DNA of 64,000 nucleotides, from contig JAIOPN010000042.1 in the NCBI GenBank assembly GCA_021413865.1, forward strand, positions 49,011 to 113,010. Reading direction: 5' to 3'. The DNA is from Planctomycetota bacterium (GTDB lineage: Bacteria > Planctomycetota > Phycisphaerae > Phycisphaerales > Phycisphaeraceae). A program made the translations under genes and the position numbers. The notes under the pieces were generated by a model. That model was not told where the DNA came from and made no database searches. It saw only the letters and a program-made list of their open reading frames with translations. Every line of letters begins with the position of its first letter. Positions within the stretch are counted from its first letter, which is position 1. This document shows, piece by piece, positions 1-8,369 of this stretch.

Positions 1-423
1 CGGCGGCGTCGGTACGCCGTGCTTCAATAGATGCTGCGCCGTCGCGAGTTTGTCGCCGCATAGGTCGATCGCCGCCGGGGTGCAGCCCAACGAACGAACC
101 CCGAGCGCCTCCAATCTCCTCGCATAGCCCGTGAGCAGCCCGTCAAACTCCGGCGCAATGACCAGGGCGGTGCCCGCCTCGCCGGCCAGACGATCGAATA
201 CAGGTTGTAGCGATTCGCCCGTCTCGATCAACGTCACCCGCGTGCCGGGCAGCTCCATCTTCACGCGTCGGTCGAGCGTCGTCGTCACCTCCAACCCCGC
301 CGCCACCGCGTCCTCCACCGCTGCGGCGAGCATCGCGCCCCCCTCGCGCGTCAGGCCCGTGTCCAACGGCCCGTGGGACAGCCCGCCCCCGCAGATGAAC
401 TCGAAGACAAACAGCTTCGTCAC
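1..423 (-). CDS. ATP-grasp domain protein of the H4MPT C1 cluster (partial, N-terminal 141 codons)
   Basis: The reading frame is open from a GTG at 423-421 to the left edge of the window, so only the N-terminal 141 residues are present. The visible protein begins MTKLFVFEFICGGG and contains a region around residues 115-141 (CTPAAIDLCGDKLATAQHLL) that resembles the entry to the ATP-grasp fold in carboxylate-amine ligases. Its GTG overlaps the TGA of the upstream CitG-like gene as GTGA, so translational coupling is likely. Bacterial methylotroph clusters carry an ATP-grasp protein near mch, the RimK-like orf5 and the CitG-like orf7, and this gene sits in the corresponding place. A role in making methanopterin or a related cofactor is inference. 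The catalytic half lies outside the window. Confidence 0.75.
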   Translation of the reverse strand, partial: MTKLFVFEFICGGGLSHGPLDTGLTREGGAMLAAAVEDAVAAGLEVTTTLDRRVKMELPGTRVTLIETGESLQPVFDRLAGEAGTALVIAPEFDGLLTGYARRLEALGVRSLGCTPAAIDLCGDKLATAQHLLKHGVPTPP

Positions 424-1298
424 GACAACGCTCCCGCCCACGGATCGCCCGCACCGGCCGACCGCTCGATCAGATTGTCACGCAACGCCACGTACAAGCC
501 CGCCGCAATCAGGTCGGCGGACGTGCCCGGATTCCTGCGGTTCCCGTCGCCGCGCAGCCACGCGTCGAATTCGTCGAACGCCGCCCGCGACCCGGCGGTG
601 TGCGGCCAGCTCGCGTCGAGCACCGCCCGGGCACGATGCGATGATTCCACCGCCAGTGCGTCACCGCATTTGCGCCGTATCAGACTGTCCGGCTCGCGCG
701 CCATCTGCTGCAGGTGCGCCCGCACAATCGCGTCGCCCATGCCTAAACCATCGCGCACCGCCGCGACCAGCGACGGCGTGACACGATTAAACACATCCTC
801 GAAGCCGTTGACGTATTGCCGCGCCACTGCGTCGCGGTCGGCCGCGAGCTTCATCGCCTCCAATAGCGGCAACGGCGGGGCCTCGCTCACGTCGCCCTTC
901 TCGGCTTTGCCAAGCCCCCCCGGCTTCGCGAGGCGGATCGCTTCATACACGCATGCTGCGTCGTCCATGCTCATCGACGAGAGCACACGCCGCACGCCGT
1001 CGCGCAGGTTCCCCTCCAGGCCGGCCGCGCAGAGCGGCGCGAGCAGCAGGAGCATCCCCAGGTTTGTGTTTTTCTTTACCGCCTCCTGCGTCGCACGGAC
1101 CGCTTCCAGCACCGCACGACCGACGCCCGCCTCGGCGGCGCGCTCCATCGCCGGCGCGATCGCCACGGCGCTGACCGCGAAATCCATCAGCCCGGTGTCG
1201 GCAAACTCCTTGCCGGGGTGCACATTCCCCGCCTTCGCCGCTCCCACTTCCAAGAGGCACGCCATGGCCGCCAGTTCCCCTGTACCGACCGTCTTCAC
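420..1298 (-). CDS. triphosphoribosyl-dephospho-CoA synthase (CitG)-like protein of the C1 cluster
   Basis: This 292-aa protein starts at a GTG (1298-1296) that overlaps the TGA of the RimK-like gene. It shows the helical CitG/MdcB fold signature: an early EVGAAKAGNVHPGKEF segment and a central NTNLGMLLLLAPL segment. CitG enzymes make the prosthetic group precursor of citrate lyase, but no citrate lyase genes are nearby. A CitG-like protein follows mch and a RimK-like ligase in other bacterial H4MPT clusters (orf7 type), so a role in cofactor assembly is more likely than citrate fermentation. The substrate cannot be read from the sequence. Family assignment is fairly sure; function is inferred from context. 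Confidence 0.8.
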   Translation of the reverse strand: MKTVGTGELAAMACLLEVGAAKAGNVHPGKEFADTGLMDFAVSAVAIAPAMERAAEAGVGRAVLEAVRATQEAVKKNTNLGMLLLLAPLCAAGLEGNLRDGVRRVLSSMSMDDAACVYEAIRLAKPGGLGKAEKGDVSEAPPLPLLEAMKLAADRDAVARQYVNGFEDVFNRVTPSLVAAVRDGLGMGDAIVRAHLQQMAREPDSLIRRKCGDALAVESSHRARAVLDASWPHTAGSRAAFDEFDAWLRGDGNRRNPGTSADLIAAGLYVALRDNLIERSAGAGDPWAGALS

Positions 1299-2179
1299 GC
1301 CGCACCCCCCGCTAACTCACGCAGCAGGAGCGCCGCGATATCGATGCCCGTCACGCGCGTCAGCTCCCGCCACCCCGGCACGGCATTGACCTCGATCACA
1401 ACGGGTTTACCCCCGTCGATCACCACGTCAATCCCCGCGACGATCGCCCCGCACGCCGCCGCCGAGCGCACCGCCAGATCGATCATCACCGGGTCGGGCG
1501 TGATCGCCTCGCCGCACCCGCCGCGCGCAACATTGGTACGCCAATCCTTCCTGTTGATACGCCGCATCGCCGCAATCACACGGCCGTTGAGCACAAACAA
1601 GCGGAAATCCTCCCCGCCGTGGTCGATGAAGCGTTGGAGGTAGATCACGCTACCCGTACGGTCGAGCGTGGCGAAGACGCGCGCCGCTAAGTCGGGGTCG
1701 GTGAGGCGGAGCATGCCGAACCCCTCGGAACCAAACATCGGCTTGACGACCACGTCGCCGCCCAACGCATGCAACGCGTCGATCGCCTCGGTGAAGCGCT
1801 GGCAGGCGATCGTCTGCGGCACGGGCACGCCGGCGTCGCGCAGGCGGGCGAGGGTGAGGTACTTGTCCACCGCCGCCTCGATGGCCGCGGGCGGGTTCAC
1901 CACGCGCACGCCGCTAAGCGCCAGGCGGTGGACCAGGTCCATGCGGAACACGATCTGCTCGAGCGTGCCCGGCGGCATGGTGCGCATGAGGAGGAGGTCG
2001 GCCTCCGCGAGGGGCGTGTCACCGGCCATGATCACATCGCGGGTGTCGTCGATCCGGGCGTGCAACGATCGCCAACCCACGGCCGTGACCGTGTGCCCCA
2101 CCAGTGTTGCCGCGCGAGCCAGGTCGCTCACGTGCCAGCCCCCCGCGCCCGTGTTTCCCGACAAGGCGACGATCCGCAT
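1295..2179 (-). CDS. RimK-type ATP-grasp ligase of the H4MPT cluster (orf5/MptN-like)
   Basis: The 294-aa product has the RimK order of elements: an N-terminal pre-ATP-grasp domain (MRIVALSGNTGAGGW), a central nucleotide-binding core (DVVVKPMFGSEGFGM, about residues 140-155), RRINRKDWRTNVARGG, and the metal-binding VVIEVNAVPGW near residue 262. The archaeal homologue MptN adds glutamate to H4MPT, and mch is followed by a RimK homologue (orf5) in methylotrophs. The gene starts 9 nt after the mch stop and ends in a GTGA overlap with the next gene. A ligase adding an amino acid to the pterin cofactor is the best guess. The acceptor substrate is inference. Confidence 0.88.
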   Translation of the reverse strand: MRIVALSGNTGAGGWHVSDLARAATLVGHTVTAVGWRSLHARIDDTRDVIMAGDTPLAEADLLLMRTMPPGTLEQIVFRMDLVHRLALSGVRVVNPPAAIEAAVDKYLTLARLRDAGVPVPQTIACQRFTEAIDALHALGGDVVVKPMFGSEGFGMLRLTDPDLAARVFATLDRTGSVIYLQRFIDHGGEDFRLFVLNGRVIAAMRRINRKDWRTNVARGGCGEAITPDPVMIDLAVRSAAACGAIVAGIDVVIDGGKPVVIEVNAVPGWRELTRVTGIDIAALLLRELAGGAA

Positions 2180-2188
2180 GGTGGAGGT

Positions 2189-3145
2189 TCATCCAAAAAA
2201 AGAGGCGGCGAGTACGTCGTGGTTCAGCGCACCGAAGGTCTGCACACGCCCTGTCTGGACGTTCTGGAAGCTTACGACCGCCGGGCTGAAGAGCATCGGA
2301 TCAACCTTGTAGAAATCGTTGCCGTAGCCCTTGAACACCTCAGCGAACGGCCGGCCGTAATCGCGTGAGGAGGAGGACGGTACCTGCGGGCCGAGCTGTG
2401 AGATCGAGTCGTCGTCGCCGGTAACGTAGAGCGTCACCTCGCCGCCGTAGAGCACGGAATCGTTCGTCCGGCCGATCGCCTTGAGGTCGCTTTTCGCCAC
2501 GGGCGGCACGGGCGCGGCGCCGAACCCTCCGACAACGCGGTCAAGGGCGAAGCCGAGCGTGTGCAGCTTGTGCATGGCCGTCTCCACCGAACGCGCGACG
2601 ACCTGCGTCCCGCCAGCGAGACTCGCGGTGCGCGCCACGAGCAGCGTGACGCGGTCGGGCGAGAGGTTGCACTTCGACGCGATGTAGTCGAACACCTCTT
2701 CGCCGGGCAGTTTGTCGGACTCGAGAACACCCACCACGCGGCGTGCCCGCTGGCGATAACCGATGTCGTTGTAGAGATCCTCGCCGCCGTACGCGGCGCG
2801 CATCGGCCCGGAGCCCATGGCGAAGTAGTCACCGACCTTGATCTGCCAGCCGGCGTACTGGCACGCCATGCAGGCCGCGACGGGGATCCCGACGTTCACC
2901 GACACGACCGAGAGCGGGACCTCCTTGACGTGGCCGGGCACCAGTCGGACGCGTGCCAGGTTGGCCATGCAGATGCGCGCCAATAGCACACCCGCCGCCA
3001 CGCTGCCGATCACGTTCACGCCGCAGTCGATGACCTGCGACCGCCCGACGGGCACGACCTCGACGCCCATCTCATGGATGCGGAACGTCAGCTCGTCCAC
3101 GACGTCCATCGCCCGGTCGTTGAAACTCAGCTCCGAATTTGCCAT
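2189..3145 (-). CDS. mch: methenyltetrahydromethanopterin cyclohydrolase
   Basis: Mch interconverts 5,10-methenyl-H4MPT and 5-formyl-H4MPT in the cytoplasm, the middle step of formaldehyde oxidation or methanogenic C1 transfer. The 318-aa length is normal. Recognisable blocks include QVIDCGVNVIGSVAAG (about 40-57), GDYFAMGSGPMRA (about 108-120) and TNDSVLYGGEVTLYV near residue 225. The ATG lies inside the 3' end of fhcC, with 19 nt of overlap, so the two genes are probably co-translated. Together with ftr and fhcC it defines the bacterial H4MPT pathway. Confidence 0.97.
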   Translation of the reverse strand: MANSELSFNDRAMDVVDELTFRIHEMGVEVVPVGRSQVIDCGVNVIGSVAAGVLLARICMANLARVRLVPGHVKEVPLSVVSVNVGIPVAACMACQYAGWQIKVGDYFAMGSGPMRAAYGGEDLYNDIGYRQRARRVVGVLESDKLPGEEVFDYIASKCNLSPDRVTLLVARTASLAGGTQVVARSVETAMHKLHTLGFALDRVVGGFGAAPVPPVAKSDLKAIGRTNDSVLYGGEVTLYVTGDDDSISQLGPQVPSSSSRDYGRPFAEVFKGYGNDFYKVDPMLFSPAVVSFQNVQTGRVQTFGALNHDVLAASFFG

Positions 3146-3900
3146 AGCTCTCCTTTGCCAAGCCCGAAGCGGTCCCCGCTCGAGAGGTTCACGACGGCGT
3201 TGGCCGCGACCGATCCGTTGGTGGCTTTCAATTCAGCCAGCCGTCGCACCAACAGGAGCGCCGCGGGCATGGAGGTGAGTGGGAACTCGCCCTCGCACTG
3301 AAACCAAGCGTGCCGCGCCGGGGTGACGGATGAATCAAGCGCGACTACCGTGCCTCGCTGCATCTCCAATCCCGGTGAATCCAGTGCCCCGCGTGCGACC
3401 ACGACGGTGCCCGCGAGCATGCGGAAGCCCGGGCTGCGCGCCGCCGCACCGCCGATGGCGATCAAACCGCGCCGCATCCTCAGGCCCGCGTAATCCCCCG
3501 CGTCACCCGACACGACGATCTCGCCGCCGGTCATGCCGCGGTCGCTCGTGTAATCAGGCCCGCCGACACGGTGGCCGGCACGGCCGCGCACGCGGATGAC
3601 CCCGCCGCGCATCGAGGCGCCCAGGTCGTCGCCCGTATTACCCTCGATGATGAGTTCACCACTCACCATCTTCGCCCCCATGCGTGGCAGCGGCGGCACA
3701 CCGCGCAGCGTGAGCGTCGGCCCGGATTCACCCGACACGTCGAACAGATCACCCAGCGGCACGCTATCGCGGCCAACTTTCAACGCCACCGCGCGCAGAG
3801 CGTCGGGAGCCAGAGCGCCCAACACGTCGGGCCGCAGCGCCGCTCCGTCGGCGAGCGCCGGCGGGCCGTGCGGTTTCCATGTCAGGGTGTAGCCGCTCAC
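3127..3900 (-). CDS. fhcC: formyltransferase/hydrolase complex subunit C (FwdC/FmdC-like)
   Basis: The 257-aa protein belongs to the GltS/FwdC beta-helix family. It shows repeated glycine-rich rungs such as MRGGVIRVRGRAGHRVGG, MTGGEIVVSGDAGDYAG and MRRGLIAIGG. In bacteria FhcABCD hydrolyses formyl groups to formate, and subunit C is the structural partner of FhcA and FhcB. The start is the GTG at 3900-3898, which forms a GTGA overlap with the ftr stop; a longer upstream reading frame would run into ftr. fhcA and fhcB, normally adjacent, are not in this window. Confidence 0.93.
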   Translation of the reverse strand: MSGYTLTWKPHGPPALADGAALRPDVLGALAPDALRAVALKVGRDSVPLGDLFDVSGESGPTLTLRGVPPLPRMGAKMVSGELIIEGNTGDDLGASMRGGVIRVRGRAGHRVGGPDYTSDRGMTGGEIVVSGDAGDYAGLRMRRGLIAIGGAAARSPGFRMLAGTVVVARGALDSPGLEMQRGTVVALDSSVTPARHAWFQCEGEFPLTSMPAALLLVRRLAELKATNGSVAANAVVNLSSGDRFGLGKGELWQIRS

Positions 3901-4811
3901 GCCCCGCCCTCCGCGAGAACCTCGTGCAGCTTGAAGTGAAACTTGCCGAGCTTCCCGCCGTAGTTCCCCGCACTGATCGCGACCGTGCCCGGCCCGCACG
4001 CGGCGCGGATGCCTACGGCCATCGCCCGCACGATCGCTTCTTTGCTCAGCCCATTGAGAACGATCTCATACACGCACCCGACGCCGTCGTGCAGCTTGGT
4101 TTTGCCCCTCGAACGCAGCGTGGGGCAGTATTCATCGTTCGTGGAGGCGAACATGGCCTTGTAGCGCGAGCCGACCTTCGACCCGCTGCGGACGATGCCG
4201 CCGGGGAAGGGCGTGATGACATCGGGCAGCGGCGCGATGGCGTCCACGGCACGGCGCGTCGCCGCGAGCGTCGTAGCCTGATCGGGACCGCACACCAAAA
4301 AATTTCCGCCCGCGATCGCCTTGACCGCGCCGACGCTCTCCTCGACGACGAACTCTCCGTCCATCACCGGGACGCGCCAGTAGCGACGCCCCGCGATGGC
4401 TTTGCTCTTCTGGTGGCCGTCGCCGAAGAAGCGGATCTTCGCGCCGACAGAAATCCGCGCAGAGTCCTCGGTCACTTTCACGTCCGGCAGGCCGTCGTAC
4501 ACGGCCGTGGTCGGGCAGGTCATCAGGCACTGGCCCACGCGATTGGGCAATGCCTTGGCGAGCTTGTCGGCGTTGAAGGCGAAGAAGAGAAGCGCTGCCC
4601 CGGGCCGACCGTCGGGGGTTTCGCTTGCCGGGATCATCCGCTCCAGCGCGGCCTCGGCGTCGCAGCCGATCACGCTCGTGGCGTAACCCGTGACGGTGCG
4701 GACGGCCGTCTCCAGCCACGCAGCGTCAATCGCCGTGACCACCAGCCGCGCCGCCCACATCCGGAACGCCTCCGCGAACGTGTCATCAATGATCGTGCCC
4801 TGGATACGCAT
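3897..4811 (-). CDS. ftr: formylmethanofuran:tetrahydromethanopterin formyltransferase
   Basis: Ftr (FhcD in bacteria) moves the formyl group between formyl-H4MPT and the methanofuran-type cofactor of the Fhc complex. The 304-aa length fits the family. Recognisable segments are MRIQGTIIDDTFAEAF at the N-terminus, GQCLMTCPTTAVYDGLP near residue 100, and GTVAISAGNYGGKLGKFHF near the C-terminus. It is the first gene of the minus-strand operon ftr-fhcC-mch-orf5-orf7. It is divergent from the pterin dehydratase operon across a 72-bp gap that must hold both promoters. Confidence 0.97.
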   Translation of the reverse strand: MRIQGTIIDDTFAEAFRMWAARLVVTAIDAAWLETAVRTVTGYATSVIGCDAEAALERMIPASETPDGRPGAALLFFAFNADKLAKALPNRVGQCLMTCPTTAVYDGLPDVKVTEDSARISVGAKIRFFGDGHQKSKAIAGRRYWRVPVMDGEFVVEESVGAVKAIAGGNFLVCGPDQATTLAATRRAVDAIAPLPDVITPFPGGIVRSGSKVGSRYKAMFASTNDEYCPTLRSRGKTKLHDGVGCVYEIVLNGLSKEAIVRAMAVGIRAACGPGTVAISAGNYGGKLGKFHFKLHEVLAEGGA

Positions 4812-4883
4812 GAGCCGGCGATTCTAACGCTCCCCCGTCCACCCCGCTAAACTAAGAGCGGAGAAACAGAAGGGAGGCCCGTT

Positions 4884-5246
4884 ATGCCCGATGAACCCGC
4901 GGTCATCGACGACGACAAAGTCAAGTCCCGCCTGACGGCGGAACTGCCCCAGTGGGAGCTACGCGAGGGTTGGATTCGGCGTAAATTCAAGACCGGCGGC
5001 TGGCCGCACACCCTCATGCTCGTCAACGCGATCGGCTACATCGCCGAGGCGGCGTGGCACCACCCTGACCTGAACGTCTCCTGGGCGGAAGTGCACGTGA
5101 AACTCATGACGCACTCCGCCAAGGGGATCACGGAGAAGGACTTCGCCCTGGCGAAGAAGATCGAAGAGGCTGCGGTCTGGCTCCCGGAAAAGGGCGGACC
5201 GCTGGATGGGTTCGAGGAGGGATTCAAGAAAAAGTGGACCCGATGA
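4884..5246 (+). CDS. pterin-4a-carbinolamine dehydratase-like protein
   Basis: The 120-aa protein has the PCD/DCoH signature: AAWHHPDLNVSWAEVHVKL (about 54-72), followed by the downstream THSAKGITEKD, giving the His-His-Pro, aromatic, His and Asp pattern of this family. Classical members dehydrate 4a-hydroxytetrahydrobiopterin. Here there is no phenylalanine hydroxylase nearby, and the gene leads an operon of pterin-cofactor genes, so a role in H4MPT biosynthesis or maintenance is likely. The ATG is preceded by a strong GGGAGG about 8 nt upstream. Its TGA overlaps the next ATG (ATGA). Confidence 0.9.
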   Translation: MPDEPAVIDDDKVKSRLTAELPQWELREGWIRRKFKTGGWPHTLMLVNAIGYIAEAAWHHPDLNVSWAEVHVKLMTHSAKGITEKDFALAKKIEEAAVWLPEKGGPLDGFEEGFKKKWTR

Positions 5247-6703
5247 CGCAAGAGCAGACGGTCGCCTTGGTGACGGGGAAGCTCGCCGAGCCGGCGCTGC
5301 GGCGCGTCGCTTCAAAGATGGAAGCGGACGGTCGAGTTCGCGGCCGGGTGGTGGTGCTGAACATCCAGGTGGCGGCGCTGATGAGCGCCGAGTGGGTGAC
5401 GCGGAAACTGGAATTGCCCGTCGGCGAAAAGATCGACCGCGTGATCCTGCCGGGGCACTGCCGCGGCGATCTCGGTCCGCTGTCGGAAAAGCTGGGCGTG
5501 CCGGTGGAGCGTGGGCCGCTGGACCTGCACGATTTACCGGAGATGTTTGGCGGCAAACCGCGGCGGGCCGAAAAACCGGATGCGTACACCATTCAGATCA
5601 TCGCCGAGATCAACCACGCCGCACGGACGCCGATGGAGGCGATCCTCGCCCAAGCGGAGGCGTACCGTGCTGATGGGGCGGACGTGATCGACATCGGGTG
5701 CGACCCGCAGGCGGATCGTGCGCCGTGGATGGGGGTGGCGGATGTGGTGCGCGAGCTGCACGCGAGGGATTTTCGTGTGTCGGTCGATAGCTTTCACCCG
5801 GCCGAGGTGGCGGCGGCGTGCGCGGCCGGGGCAGAGCTGGTGCTGAGCGTGAACACGACCAACGCCGAGCGTGCCGCGGAGTGGGGCACAGAGGTCGTGG
5901 CCATCCCCGACGACCCGCGTGACCTGGATTCATTGGATCCCACGATCGCCATCCTGGAGAAGCGCGGCGTGAAATACCGCCTCGACCCGGTCATCGAGCC
6001 GATCGGGATGGGCTTCGCCGATTCGCTGGGGCGGTACATCGAGACGCGACGCCGATACCCCGACGCGGCGATCATGATGGGGATCGGCAACATGACGGAG
6101 ATGACGGAGGTGGACTCGGCGGGGGTCAACGCGCTGCTCATCGGGTTCTGCGAGGAATTAGGCATCGGCAGCGTGCTGACCACGCAGGTGATTAACTGGT
6201 CGCGGACGGCGGTGCGCGAGATCGACGCGGCGCGGCGGCTGATGCACCACGCCGTATTGAACCGCACGCCGCCCAAACACGCCGACGACCGGCTCGTGAT
6301 GCTGCGCGACGCGAAGCTGCGCGGGTTCGACGCGGCGGCGCTGGGCGACCTGGCGCGGGGGCTGACGGACCGGAACATCCGCGTCTTCGTCGAGCACGCG
6401 GAGGGCTTGATCCACGTGATGAACAAGGATTTCCACCTCACGGGCGACGACCCGGCGCTGCTGTTCGACCAGATGCAGGAGGCCGGCGCCGACCTCGATC
6501 CTTCCCATGCGTTCTACATCGGCCACGAGTTGTCGAAGGCCCTGACCGCGCTGACGCTGGGTAAGAGCTACACGCAGGACCGCGCCCTCTCCTGGGGGAT
6601 GCTCACACGCGACGAGGTGAGCGGCCACGAGCGCCGCAAGGGCAGCGGGAAATCGCGCCGGGGTAAAAATGCCGAGCCCCATCAAGGGGACGAGAAGATA
6701 TGA
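5243..6703 (+). CDS. dihydropteroate synthase-like protein of H4MPT biosynthesis
   Basis: The 486-aa protein has an N-terminal extension of about 110 residues and then a pterin-binding TIM barrel. That barrel includes QIIAEINHAARTP, GADVIDIGCDPQ and VSVDSFHPAEV, the last two corresponding to the DHPS segments that bind the pterin. Homologues sit in methylotroph and planctomycete C1 clusters and are thought to act in methanopterin synthesis, where arabinofuranosylaminobenzene derivatives replace p-aminobenzoate. The ATG at 5243 makes an ATGA overlap with the preceding gene; an in-frame ATG 9 nt upstream (5234) is less likely. It ends in another ATGA overlap. Confidence 0.9.
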   Translation: MTQEQTVALVTGKLAEPALRRVASKMEADGRVRGRVVVLNIQVAALMSAEWVTRKLELPVGEKIDRVILPGHCRGDLGPLSEKLGVPVERGPLDLHDLPEMFGGKPRRAEKPDAYTIQIIAEINHAARTPMEAILAQAEAYRADGADVIDIGCDPQADRAPWMGVADVVRELHARDFRVSVDSFHPAEVAAACAAGAELVLSVNTTNAERAAEWGTEVVAIPDDPRDLDSLDPTIAILEKRGVKYRLDPVIEPIGMGFADSLGRYIETRRRYPDAAIMMGIGNMTEMTEVDSAGVNALLIGFCEELGIGSVLTTQVINWSRTAVREIDAARRLMHHAVLNRTPPKHADDRLVMLRDAKLRGFDAAALGDLARGLTDRNIRVFVEHAEGLIHVMNKDFHLTGDDPALLFDQMQEAGADLDPSHAFYIGHELSKALTALTLGKSYTQDRALSWGMLTRDEVSGHERRKGSGKSRRGKNAEPHQGDEKI

Positions 6704-7335
6704 AACCGCCCTACCCGCCGGACTGGATGATCATCGAGGGGATGATGACGACGATGTCGCCCCTCGCGACCGACGGTCCGACGGACCACCGGCTGAACAT
6801 CGCGCCGATGGGGCCGGTCGTCGATCCGACCTTCCATCACTTCGTCTTCCGGCCATTCAAGACCTCAACGACCTACCGCAACCTCAAGGGCACGGGCGAG
6901 GGGGTGTTCCACATCATGGACGACGCGCTGCTGATCGCGCGGGCGGCGGTCGGGACGGTTGCGCCGGGGCCGGACATGCCGATCATGCCGTCGCACCGGG
7001 TACGTGGCGTGGTCCTGGCCAACGCGTGCCGATACTATGAACTGAAGGTAACGGGGGTGGAGGATCACGAGGAGCGGACCACCATCCGGGCCGTCGCGGT
7101 CGGGCGTGAGACGCTGCGGGATTTCGTGGGCTTCAACCGGGCGCGGCACGCGGTGCTGGAGGCGGCGATCATGGCGACGCGGCTGCACCTGACCGGGGCG
7201 GCGGCTGTGCTGGCGGAGATCACGAGGCTGCGCGTGATCGTCGATAAGACAGGGACGGACGCCGAGCACCTGGCGATGGATGAACTGCAGAAATACGTCG
7301 AGGCCCACTCGAAGCGGGCCGGCGACGAAAAGTGA
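6700..7335 (+). CDS. DUF447-family protein of the C1 cluster
   Basis: This 211-aa protein resembles the DUF447 family of flavin-reductase-like split-barrel proteins found in archaea and in bacterial H4MPT clusters. It begins MKPPYPPDWMIIEGMMTT and has the NIAPMGP segment (about 31-37) and a MPSHRVRGVVLANACRYYE block (about 90-110). The start overlaps the DHPS-like stop (ATGA). The biochemical role is not established. Conserved co-occurrence with beta-RFAP synthase suggests work on the methanopterin cofactor or its synthesis. Family recognition is by motif memory and is moderately certain. Confidence 0.78.
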   Translation: MKPPYPPDWMIIEGMMTTMSPLATDGPTDHRLNIAPMGPVVDPTFHHFVFRPFKTSTTYRNLKGTGEGVFHIMDDALLIARAAVGTVAPGPDMPIMPSHRVRGVVLANACRYYELKVTGVEDHEERTTIRAVAVGRETLRDFVGFNRARHAVLEAAIMATRLHLTGAAAVLAEITRLRVIVDKTGTDAEHLAMDELQKYVEAHSKRAGDEK

Positions 7336-7353
7336 CGGGCATGATTGTTTCCC

Positions 7354-8367
7354 ATGATTGAAGTCCACACACCAAGCCGGCTGCACTTCGGGCTCCTGGC
7401 GTTGAGCCGGAACGGCCGGCGTCAATTCGGCGGCGCGGGGCTGATGGTGCGCCGGCCGGACGTGGCGGTGCGCGTGCGGCGCACGCCGGACAACCCCGGC
7501 CTGACGGCGACGGGCCGCATGGCGGACCGCGCCCTGGAGTTCGCCACGCGGTTCTTCGACACCGCCCTCGAACGCGGCTGGACCGCCCCGCCGCGTGGCG
7601 TTGCCATCGATGTGATGCGTGTCCCCCGGCCGCACACCGGGCTGGGCAGCGGCACGCAGCTCGGCATGGCGATCGCCAAATGCCTGTCGCTCCTGATCGA
7701 GCGCGACGGCCTCACGGTGGCGGAGCTGGCGGCGATCGTCGGCCGCGGCAGGCGGTCGGCCATCGGGGCGCACGGATTCGCCTGCGGCGGCTTCCTCGTG
7801 GACGGCGGGAAATTCCCGAGCGACGACAACACCCCCGCGCTCGCCCCGATCGTGATGCGTCACCCCTTCCCCGAGGAGTGGCGGATCGTGCTGATCCGGC
7901 CGCGCGCCCTCGAAGGCATCGCGGGCAAGCGCGAGGCGCAGGCCTTCGCCGACATGCCCGCGATCCCCGACGAGGTCACGCAGCGTATGAGCCGCCTCGT
8001 GCTCCTGGGCCTCGCCCCCGCGCTGGTCGAGCGCGACATCGCGGCGTTCGGCGAGTCGCTCTTCGAGCTGCAACGCGAGGTGGGTTCCTGTTTCGCCGGC
8101 CACCAGGGCGGCATCTACGCCGACCCGCAGCTCGACGCGATCGTGAACTTCATCCGTGGGCTGGGCATCCACGGCGTGGGGCAGAGCTCGTGGGGACCGA
8201 CGCTTTATGCCATCACGCCCGACGAGCCCAGCGCCGACCACGTCGCCACCGCGGTCGAGGAGCAATTCGGCCTGCAATCCAAGGGCGAGGTGATCGTCAC
8301 CACCGGCGATAACGACGGCTGCACCGTTCGCAGGGCCGGCGCCCCCTCGCCGCGCGACATCAACTGA
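7354..8367 (+). CDS. beta-ribofuranosylaminobenzene 5'-phosphate synthase
   Basis: Beta-RFAP synthase condenses p-hydroxybenzoate or p-aminobenzoate with PRPP in the first committed step of methanopterin synthesis. The 337-aa protein has the GHMP-like fold: N-terminal MIEVHTPSRLHFGLLALS, a glycine-rich PHTGLGSGTQLGMAIAKCL loop near residues 91-109, RSAIGAHGFACGGFLVDGG near residue 135, and a C-terminal GVGQSSWGPTLYAI. The ATG at 7354 fits the family N-terminus better than a TTG 9 nt upstream. It closes the plus-strand C1 operon and converges on the next gene with 2 nt between the stops. Confidence 0.93.
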   Translation: MIEVHTPSRLHFGLLALSRNGRRQFGGAGLMVRRPDVAVRVRRTPDNPGLTATGRMADRALEFATRFFDTALERGWTAPPRGVAIDVMRVPRPHTGLGSGTQLGMAIAKCLSLLIERDGLTVAELAAIVGRGRRSAIGAHGFACGGFLVDGGKFPSDDNTPALAPIVMRHPFPEEWRIVLIRPRALEGIAGKREAQAFADMPAIPDEVTQRMSRLVLLGLAPALVERDIAAFGESLFELQREVGSCFAGHQGGIYADPQLDAIVNFIRGLGIHGVGQSSWGPTLYAITPDEPSADHVATAVEEQFGLQSKGEVIVTTGDNDGCTVRRAGAPSPRDIN

Positions 8368-8369
8368 TC

